This document shows, one piece after another, positions 1-5,281 of a stretch of 6,182 nt of DNA (positions are counted from its first letter, which is position 1; each line of letters opens with the position of its first letter). The notes under the pieces were generated by a model that was not told where the DNA came from, ran no database searches, and saw only the letters and a program-made list of their open reading frames with translations. The stretch comes from Planctomycetota bacterium (GTDB lineage: Bacteria; Planctomycetota; Phycisphaerae; UBA1845). Location of the stretch: positions 1 through 6,182 of the forward strand of contig JADFOB010000083.1 of assembly GCA_022563055.1 (NCBI GenBank), written 5' to 3'. Made by a program: the position numbers and the translations under genes.

Positions 1-1517
1 GCCTGGTTCATCATCCGACCGAACTCCGCCACCAGCCCCCTGGATTTCGCCTCGGCCTGGTCGGCGGCGTCGTCCACCTGCTCCCGGCCTTTGGCGTACG
101 CCTCGCGACCCTTGTCGGCGGCCTGCCCCACACCCTCCTTGACGCGATTCCTCGCCTCGCCGAGCCGAGTCTTCAGGTAGGAGGTTGCGCGATCCGCGTT
201 TCGGTCGATCATTTCCTCGATGTGGTTTTTCGCGGTTTCGGCAGCTTCGTCCACCATCGCCTTGCCCTGGTCGACGCCCTGCTGGACACCCTCGTCGTAA
301 CGTGTCTGAGCCTCGTTGATCGACTCCTGGACTCTCCGCTCGACGCCGCGCGCTGCCTCCTGACCCTGAGCGACGCGGCGGTCAACTTCACCGCGAGCCT
401 GGTCCGCCGTCCCCGAGATCTTGTCCCGTGCCTTCTGCTCGGCTGCGATCATCTTGCCCATCGCGGCATCGACCTTCTGATCGAAGCCTGCCGCCATCTC
501 ATCCGCCCGATCCGTCACGTTGCTCACCACGGCGGACGCTTTCCCGGCCGCTTCGTCCGCCATCTTCTGGGCCTGAGCTTCCATCGCCGCCGCCATGCTG
601 CCGGCCTTGTCGACCTGCTCGCGACCCTTGTCGATAAGCCCACGTCCCTGATCCGCCAGCTCGCCGGTCTTGTCTTTGATCTGTCCAGCCGCGTCATCGG
701 CAAGTTTCTTCGCCTTCGCTTCCGCGTCGGCAATCTGATCGAGAATGCTGTTGGCGTTCTGATTGCAGTAGTTGATCAGGTCCGCGCCTTTGGCGACGAC
801 GCCATCGACCTGACCCTGGAGCATGCCCGAGACGCCGGCGACGAACTTCTTGGCTTGAAGGCGAAGTCCCGCCGTGAATTCCGGATCGAGTGGTGTCTTA
901 TAGAACGCGCGGAGCGTGTTGTAATCCGACCCCAACTGCGGCGCGATCAAACCCGGCTGCAGAAACTTGATCGTATCGGCGGCGGCGCCGTCGAAGCGAA
1001 GCTGGCATTTCTTCGCATCGAGTGGGAGTTCGTGCTCGATCTTGCCCATGCCGTCGGTCACGCCTTGGAAGATCTCGTCTTTGATCTTGAGTATGTACCC
1101 GACGCCGACGAGTTTCTCCTTGTCCTGATTCTCCAGCACGAGGCGGATAATCGCTTTGGGGACCGGTTTGGTGAAGCGATGTCGCATCTCCGACGCGCCG
1201 TCTTCGATCTTCTCGATGATGTCCGGAATGAAGAGCCTGTCGCCGGGTTGAAGGATGTTCGGGTGGATGCGCTGCTCTCGAAGTCCCTTATTCTTGGCGT
1301 CGTTCCAGATCTTCTGCCAGTTGGGAAGACCGAACTCGTCGGCCTTCTGCATGATCCAGTCGCCCTCCTTGACCGTGAGCCACTTACCCCCTTCGTCGGT
1401 AGCGGCGTCGAGCGCCTGCTTCGCCTTGGACGCAGCCTCCTTCACCGTTGACTTCGCCCGCTCGACGGCGTCCTTGGCTTGTGTGACTTTCCCAAACGCG
1501 GAACCTAGTCCGGCCAT
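1..1517 (-). CDS. LysM-domain protein with Ig-like module and very long Ala-rich helical region; T6SS-associated, C-terminus outside window
   Basis: The minus-strand frame is open for 505 codons from ATG 1517 to the window edge. The start is firm: a Shine-Dalgarno (complement of 1526-1533) lies 8 nt upstream, and an in-frame TAG at 1590-1592 leaves no earlier ATG. There is no signal peptide. Residues 1-45 are Ala/Lys-rich. Residues 46-98 read as a LysM fold (V49-x-E-G-D53 opening, W67/W71 core, closing P86-N-x-L-x-P-G-D-x-L-F-I-P98), which predicts peptidoglycan or glycan binding. Residues 121-176 look like a small beta-sandwich (Y141, G152, D155, G158, C171) and align with the VgrG C-terminal module. 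Residues from about 216 to 505 are almost entirely Ala/Glu/Lys/Gln/Asp/Arg-rich amphipathic helix, LEA- or apolipoprotein-like, with repeated D-K-G-R-E units near 296-300 and 468-472. The position after vgrG suggests a VgrG-delivered cargo or spike accessory (inference). No toxin domain is visible; one could lie beyond the edge. A purely structural role is equally possible. Confidence 0.85.
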   Translation of the reverse strand, partial: MAGLGSAFGKVTQAKDAVERAKSTVKEAASKAKQALDAATDEGGKWLTVKEGDWIMQKADEFGLPNWQKIWNDAKNKGLREQRIHPNILQPGDRLFIPDIIEKIEDGASEMRHRFTKPVPKAIIRLVLENQDKEKLVGVGYILKIKDEIFQGVTDGMGKIEHELPLDAKKCQLRFDGAAADTIKFLQPGLIAPQLGSDYNTLRAFYKTPLDPEFTAGLRLQAKKFVAGVSGMLQGQVDGVVAKGADLINYCNQNANSILDQIADAEAKAKKLADDAAGQIKDKTGELADQGRGLIDKGREQVDKAGSMAAAMEAQAQKMADEAAGKASAVVSNVTDRADEMAAGFDQKVDAAMGKMIAAEQKARDKISGTADQARGEVDRRVAQGQEAARGVERRVQESINEAQTRYDEGVQQGVDQGKAMVDEAAETAKNHIEEMIDRNADRATSYLKTRLGEARNRVKEGVGQAADKGREAYAKGREQVDDAADQAEAKSRGLVAEFGRMMNQ

Positions 1518-1525
1518 ATCCAAAA

Positions 1526-1533
1526 CCCTTCCT
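1526..1533 (-). promoter_or_regulatory. Ribosome-binding site of the LysM-protein gene
   Basis: Read on the minus strand the site is AGGAAGGG, 8 nt before the ATG at 1517-1515. It fixes the start of a gene whose frame is never closed inside the window. Confidence 0.75.
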
Positions 1534-1606
1534 ACGTTCTTCCCGCCGTTGACGACGGCACTCTGTTCCCATCCGTCGCCACGTTGTGGCTAGTGCCGTG
1601 TTTCAT

Positions 1607-1622
1607 ATAGTCCTGTGACTAT
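1607..1622. promoter_or_regulatory. Candidate operator dyad upstream of the LysM-protein gene
   Basis: ATAGTC-N4-GACTAT is a perfect 6+6 dyad with a CTGT spacer. It sits about 90 bp upstream of the LysM-protein start and overlaps an AT-rich ACTATAT stretch on the minus strand that could serve as a weak -10. No convincing -35 is seen 16-18 bp further upstream. It could be a transcription-factor site, or a chance palindrome in a palindrome-rich spacer. Confidence 0.25.
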
Positions 1623-1634
1623 GATTCTCACCTG

Positions 1635-1719
1635 AGCCGCGGGCTTTAGCCCGCGCGACGCCAGGATCGCCGTGGCGTCGGCGAATTTCGTGAATTCGCG
1701 CAGGCTAAAGCCTGCGGCT
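1635..1719. repeat. REP/BIME-like inverted pair of palindromic repeats
   Basis: The 85-bp unit starts AGCCGC and ends GCGGCT. It contains four consecutive hairpins: CGCGGGC-TTTA-GCCCGCG (1638-1655); an 8-bp stem at 1656-1663/1673-1680 with a 9-nt loop; GCGAATT-TCGTG-AATTCGC (1681-1699); and CGCAGGC-TAAA-GCCTGCG (1699-1716). The outer hairpins are inverted copies of each other: TTTA loop in one, TAAA in the other. They differ by a G-to-A change matched by a C-to-T change in the partner arm, so pairing is kept. Two REP units in opposite orientation are the usual BIME arrangement, mobilised in other bacteria by RAYT (TnpA-REP) transposases. No such transposase is in the window. Confidence 0.7.
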
Positions 1720-1821
1720 GGGCTTTGGCCATTTCGGGGTGTCTTGAAACCTCTCTGTTGTCGGGATTGTCGCTGCAAAAGAGGTTTTGGCGGCGACCTA
1801 CCCCGGATTGGCTTCAATTTC

Positions 1822-1862
1822 AGCGACTTCGTAGGCGCCAATGGATCGGCAACGAAGTCGCT
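1822..1862. repeat. 11-bp perfect inverted repeat with 19-nt loop
   Basis: AGCGACTTCGT (1822-1832) is the exact reverse complement of ACGAAGTCGCT (1852-1862). The 19-nt loop contains GGCGCC. There is no U-tract on either strand, so it is not a standard intrinsic terminator. It could be an RNA structure, a protein-binding site or part of a non-autonomous mobile element. Confidence 0.55.
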
Positions 1863-1929
1863 AGAACTCACCTCGACTGTTTAACCGCGTAGGGTCATAT
1901 TCACTCCGTCATACCTGCAATATTTTTGC

Positions 1930-1954
1930 GGCTGGCGCCATTTGGCGTTCAGCC
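1930..1954. repeat. Hairpin, 10 bp with one bulge and an ATTT loop
   Basis: GGCTGGCGCC (1930-1939) pairs with GGCGT-T-CAGCC (1944-1954), with one bulged T and one G-U wobble. A T-run precedes it on the plus strand, so a minus-strand transcript would have A, not U, after the stem. That argues against terminator function for the vgrG transcript. Confidence 0.45.
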
Positions 1955-2118
1955 TCATCAAGAGGCGAATCGGGGAAGCATGTCAATTTTCTTTAGTGTC
2001 GTATGCTCCGAAACGCCGAAAACAATAAGCGAGTCTACCAGTAGCGCCAGCCGCTGTTATCTGGAGCCTCTTTACCAGTCACGCGGCAACCATCCCGTGT
2101 TCATCATCAGACAAAAAC

Positions 2119-2153
2119 GGCCAAAGCCCAGGCGCAGGCTAAAGCCTGCGGCT
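2119..2153. repeat. Third copy of the palindromic repeat, inverted relative to 1699-1730
   Basis: The core CGCAGGC-TAAA-GCCTGCG (2133-2150) is identical to the 1699-1716 hairpin. Similarity continues outside the hairpin: 2119-2150 matches the reverse complement of 1699-1730 at 29 of 32 positions by eye, including the flank GGCCAAAGCCCAG. The two sites therefore form long inverted repeats bracketing about 390 bp. On the minus strand, downstream of vgrG, a T5 run (complement of 2113-2117) follows the hairpin but about 14 nt away. Weak terminator activity is conceivable but not supported by the spacing. Confidence 0.6.
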
Positions 2154-2316
2154 CGGCGCGTAGTCGTAGTGATGGTCTTTGTGAAACAGCCCACTAGCAC
2201 CCGAACTCGACAGCGCCATCATCCAATCCTTCTCTCCCCGTGCGGTTCACAAGCCGTGTGGTTGACATCGCGCCACTAAGCTCGAATGTCTCTTCCTCCT
2301 CCGCGTCGTAGCCGAG

Positions 2317-2420
2317 GGTTGTTCCGCACTGCTGTTCCTGGCTTCCTCCACCTATAAGTTGACCTTTGTTTGCGAAGGCTTGATCTGTGCTCCAGGCTGC
2401 TGTCCCTCGCTTCCTCCACC
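2317..2420 (-). repeat. Direct repeat (68-bp offset) spanning the vgrG stop codon
   Basis: The segment ending at 2352 (GCTTCCTCCACC preceded by CTGCTGTTCCTG) is nearly the same as the segment ending at 2420 (GCTTCCTCCACC preceded by CTGCTGTCCCTC). The repeat is thus present once inside the Gly/Ser tail and once straddling and following the stop. The 68-bp offset is not a multiple of three, so the downstream copy encodes G-G-G-S-Q-E-Q-Q in another frame. This suggests slippage or duplication of tail DNA. Confidence 0.5.
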
Positions 2421-5174
2421 GGACCCGGACGCTGCACCTCCTTGCGAGCTGTGTGAGCCGCCACCGGAAGTCGACCCACCGCCGGGACTCGACCCACCGC
2501 CCGAATCATGAGTTCCTCCCCCAGAGCCGGACCCTCCGCCACCTTGGGGCCCCTGGGTTTGGCCATCGGAGGACGTTCCGCCAGACGACCCTCCCGCTCC
2601 CCCGCCGGTCTGGGGGCCTTGACTGGGGGTACCGCCCCCGCGTCCCCACGCCTCTTTGTCCATGTCGGGGAATTCGATCTTGCAGTTCGTCGACTCTTTC
2701 TTTACCGCCACGTGTGCCAGGCCGTCCTTGTCCAGCGCCCCGGTATGAACCTTGCCGTCCGGTTCGGTCACGCGGTATCGTTGATGCGGAACCGGCTTAC
2801 CATCCTGGTCCACGAGTTCCACTTCGATCCATGAGGTTTCCGGCGGCGTGGTTTCCGACTCTTGGAACTCGTAGCCGGCAATGTCCGCTTCAACCTTGCC
2901 ATCCGCCAGTTTGTCGCCGCCCGAGTAGGTAACATCCTTGCCGGGTTCGACCGAGTCGGCGTCGACCGGTTTCTTCGGCTTCTTGGGCTTGACCTTCGTG
3001 CCGCTACCGGCTGAGCCGCCGCTGTTGATCTTGACCTGCTTGCCTAAAATGGTCACACCGCTCTTGTCGATCTTCAGGAAGTTGCCGCCGACCTTGAGCG
3101 TGATCGCGGCCTTGGATTCGATCACGATGGCCTTTCCGGCCTTGAGGTAATAACTCCCGCCGACGTCCGCGCCCTGGTTGCCGCCGAACTTCTCGCCGAC
3201 GTTGCCTTTGACATCGAGCGAGAAGTTCCCGCCGATCTTCTCATTGAAATCGAGTTTGACTTCGATGTTCTTGGCCTTCTTGATGAGCTCGAACTTGTTC
3301 TCCTTGACCGTGAGGTGGTGGTCGTGGCCGATGTTCTCCACCCGGTCGTTGTTGGCACGAACGTGCAAGTTCTTCTGGGCGTAGAGCAGAATCTGCTCCT
3401 TGCCCTTGAGATCCTCGAAACGCAGCTCGTTGGTTCCGCCGCCGCCCTTGCTGCTGTTGGTCTTGATGACGCTTTTGGTCTTCTCGTCCGGGAGCTTATA
3501 GGGCGGCATCTGGTCGGCGTTATAGGCGCGCCCGGTGATGATTGGTTTGTCCGGGTTTCCCTCCTCGTAGTCGACGATGACTTCCTGGCCCACGCGCGGA
3601 AGGAACATGATGCCGTAAGCACCGCCCGCCATGGCTTGACTGACGCGGATCCAGCAGGAAGACTTCTCGTCGTATTTACCCTCCCGATCCCAAGGGAACT
3701 GGACCTTCACCCGGCCATACTCGTCCGTATGAATCTCCTCGCCGCCCGGTCCGACAACGACGGCGGTTTGCGTGCCGCGCATCACGGGCCAGGGTGTGAC
3801 GCGCGGCGGGCGGTAGGTGACGCTTGAAGGGATGCACTCAAAGCAACACTCGTAGAGGGGGGCGTCGAAGTCCGGGCCACTCGAACTGGCGATGTCGTCC
3901 AGGAGGTTCGGAACCGTCAGCGCCCCAAGCGGATTAGACCCCTGCGCTCCGGCGACGCTTGGCAGATCCCTCGAGACCTGACCGGCGTGGTAGAGCCACT
4001 GCGAGAAGGCGCGGTGGGCCGTTCCGTCACCCGCCTTCAAACGCGCCGCAATTTGCATGAGCCCCTCTGCCAGATCGCGCACCACCATGTCGTCACTGCG
4101 CTGTGCCTGCAACAGGGACTGATGGATGCGCGCATCGAGCACACCCCCTCGGCCATTGGCACCGGTCGATGTTCTTGCCGTCGCACTCTTTCCTTGATGC
4201 GTGATCGAAGTCACCAAGTAGGAAGCATTGAGCGTGCTGCTGGTGTGTTCGGTCAACTCAAACGTCTTTCCCACCGCAAGACGGGGCGAGTTGCTCATGC
4301 CCGTGCCGTGGATGCGCGCCGACTCGAACTCCTCCGCTCGTAGCGTCGCGATCTTCTGGCCGGCACCCTGCTCGAGATACTCGCCGGGGAAGTCGCTGAA
4401 CACCAAGCCCGCGTCCCGGCTGCAATCACCCTTGGATTCGAGCTTGAGCTTGGGGTTCTCGAAGTTGTAATCGTTAAGGACCACGGCGCCGGGACGCACA
4501 CACTGCCCCAAGCGGACCCGAAAGACGTGCTCCTCGGACACGTTCATTCCCGTCGGTGCGTGATAGGGTAGTTTGGCCTCTCCCTCGATGGCGGGGTAGT
4601 CGCCCTTGTCCGCCAGCTTGAGGACGTGCGCCTCCTGCGTCTGCTCGAAGTACCATCGAATACCCGCCTCTTCCATGAGTCGGCAGATGAAGTTGTAGTC
4701 GGTCTCTCTGTACTGGACGCAATAGGGGATCGGCGAGTACTCCTCCTTAAGCTGTCCGAGATCGAAACGGTCCGAGGGTATCCCGCCTTCCGTCAACACC
4801 TGCGTGATGATCTCCTTGAGCGACTTTTCCTGAAAGATCCGCGAGTGATACCGGTGTGTCAGAATCCAGACGGACGGGACCAGTTCGGCGCGGTAGTACA
4901 ACTGGTCGACGGTCTCATCGGTCAATTCAAAACGGCTGATGATTCCGTGGAACCAGCGCGAGCCATAGGACGTGTTGATACTTAACGTGGCCGGTTTGCC
5001 GACCAGGTCGTCGAAAGCGATCGACTCCTCGCTGCTGACCAGCACGATCTCAAAGCGGTATAACTGGCAAAGTCCCTCGCTACCACGGTAACGGACGACC
5101 AGAAACTGGTCGGGGGCGCCGCCCGTGATCTCAAAGGCCAGTTGCGCCTGGCTCACGTCTCTTACTAAAGCCAT
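2352..5174 (-). CDS. vgrG: VgrG/TssI, T6SS spike protein with inserted helical region and extended C-terminus
   Basis: VgrG trimers form the puncturing tip on the Hcp tube and carry effectors. The ATG at 5174 is chosen because GAGGAG (complement of 5184-5189) lies 9 nt upstream; the TTG at 5183 directly abuts that site. Counting from this ATG (940 residues): about 10-330 is the gp27-like base. About 332-438 is a largely helical insertion. The OB fold begins near the Y-R-P-P-R-x-T-P motif (about 454-461) and contains the hallmark D-E-Y-G-R-V-K-V-Q-F-P-W-D-R near 484-497. About 570-720 is the gp5-like beta-helix needle with spaced I/V-G motifs, ending in N-S-G-G-S-A-G-S-G. A Lys/Pro linker (about 728-737) is followed by a beta-sandwich-like module (about 781-837). 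The Gly/Ser-rich tail fills the last 95 or so residues. Typical VgrGs are about 600-850 residues, so this one is long. No catalytic domain is recognisable at the C-terminus; the extra module more likely docks cargo (inference). Confidence 0.95.
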   Translation of the reverse strand: MALVRDVSQAQLAFEITGGAPDQFLVVRYRGSEGLCQLYRFEIVLVSSEESIAFDDLVGKPATLSINTSYGSRWFHGIISRFELTDETVDQLYYRAELVPSVWILTHRYHSRIFQEKSLKEIITQVLTEGGIPSDRFDLGQLKEEYSPIPYCVQYRETDYNFICRLMEEAGIRWYFEQTQEAHVLKLADKGDYPAIEGEAKLPYHAPTGMNVSEEHVFRVRLGQCVRPGAVVLNDYNFENPKLKLESKGDCSRDAGLVFSDFPGEYLEQGAGQKIATLRAEEFESARIHGTGMSNSPRLAVGKTFELTEHTSSTLNASYLVTSITHQGKSATARTSTGANGRGGVLDARIHQSLLQAQRSDDMVVRDLAEGLMQIAARLKAGDGTAHRAFSQWLYHAGQVSRDLPSVAGAQGSNPLGALTVPNLLDDIASSSGPDFDAPLYECCFECIPSSVTYRPPRVTPWPVMRGTQTAVVVGPGGEEIHTDEYGRVKVQFPWDREGKYDEKSSCWIRVSQAMAGGAYGIMFLPRVGQEVIVDYEEGNPDKPIITGRAYNADQMPPYKLPDEKTKSVIKTNSSKGGGGTNELRFEDLKGKEQILLYAQKNLHVRANNDRVENIGHDHHLTVKENKFELIKKAKNIEVKLDFNEKIGGNFSLDVKGNVGEKFGGNQGADVGGSYYLKAGKAIVIESKAAITLKVGGNFLKIDKSGVTILGKQVKINSGGSAGSGTKVKPKKPKKPVDADSVEPGKDVTYSGGDKLADGKVEADIAGYEFQESETTPPETSWIEVELVDQDGKPVPHQRYRVTEPDGKVHTGALDKDGLAHVAVKKESTNCKIEFPDMDKEAWGRGGGTPSQGPQTGGGAGGSSGGTSSDGQTQGPQGGGGSGSGGGTHDSGGGSSPGGGSTSGGGSHSSQGGAASGSGGGSEGQQPGAQIKPSQTKVNL

Positions 5175-5183
5175 CGGTCCCAA

Positions 5184-5189
5184 CTCCTC
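5184..5189 (-). promoter_or_regulatory. Ribosome-binding site of vgrG that selects the ATG at 5174
   Basis: GAGGAG on the minus strand is 9 nt from ATG 5174 but has no spacing from the upstream in-frame TTG at 5183. It supports the 940-residue product over a 943-residue one. Confidence 0.7.
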
Positions 5190-5225
5190 GGCAATCTCGC
5201 CTCTCAGGCATCAGGCCAAGCAACC

Positions 5226-5281
5226 CCTTGCCTTTTGCCTCTTGCCTCTTTCTTCCTGCCTCTTGCCCTCTGCCTTCCTCA
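5226..5281. repeat. Degenerate heptanucleotide tandem array between clpV and vgrG
   Basis: Read on the plus strand in steps of seven from 5226, the units are CCTTGCC, TTTTGCC, TCTTGCC, TCTTTCT, TCCTGCC, TCTTGCC, CTCTGCC and TTCCTCA. The consensus is TCTTGCC (GGCAAGA on the coding strand). The phase holds across all eight units. The last unit covers the clpV stop codon. The strand asymmetry gives a purine-rich leader in the vgrG transcript. It resembles short tandemly repeated sequences known from some GC-variable bacteria; no function is evident. Confidence 0.7.

Larger units (their letters stand above)
1534..2351. other. Palindrome-rich intergenic region without a convincing gene
   Basis: This spacer of about 820 bp separates the vgrG stop from the LysM-protein ribosome-binding site. 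Short ORFs cross it on both strands, but they translate the repeat hairpins (giving R-x-L-K-P-A-A peptides), have no family resemblance, and are not preceded by clear ribosome-binding sites. The content is inverted repeats: the cluster at 1635-1719, an 8-bp pair AAACCTCT/AGAGGTTT (1747-1754 with 1780-1787), the 11-bp dyad at 1822-1862, a hairpin at 1930-1954, and a third repeat copy at 2119-2153. Much of 1860-2120 is visibly more AT-rich than the flanking genes. No tRNA or rRNA is recognisable. Its length makes simple co-transcription of the LysM gene with vgrG uncertain. Confidence 0.7.

Noticed and set aside
222..1451. 409-codon open frame on the plus strand
   Set aside because: It is antisense to the LysM-protein gene, has a Leu/Arg/His-rich composition typical of shadow frames, and has no family motif. 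The minus frame has a LysM signature, a ribosome-binding site and a longer open stretch.
1590..1871. 93-codon minus-strand ORF in the spacer
   Set aside because: It reads through both hairpins of the 1635-1719 element, giving peptides dictated by the repeat. Such ORFs are common spurious predictions.
2113..2150. Intrinsic terminator for vgrG (hairpin plus T5 on the minus strand)
   Set aside because: The T-run lies about 14 nt beyond the stem, too far for a standard intrinsic terminator, and the hairpin is better explained as a copy of the repeat family.
1926..2279. 117-codon plus-strand ORF in the spacer
   Set aside because: It translates straight through the third palindromic repeat (giving R-R-L-K-P-A-A), has no recognisable domain and no clear ribosome-binding site.
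2276..2566. 96-codon minus-strand ORF overlapping the vgrG tail
   Set aside because: It is an alternative frame of the Gly/Ser-rich repeat DNA, with no domain or start signal of its own.
3122..3622. 166-codon minus-strand ORF inside vgrG
   Set aside because: It lies in another frame of the conserved OB-fold and needle region, with Ser/Arg/Thr-rich composition typical of a frame-shifted reading.
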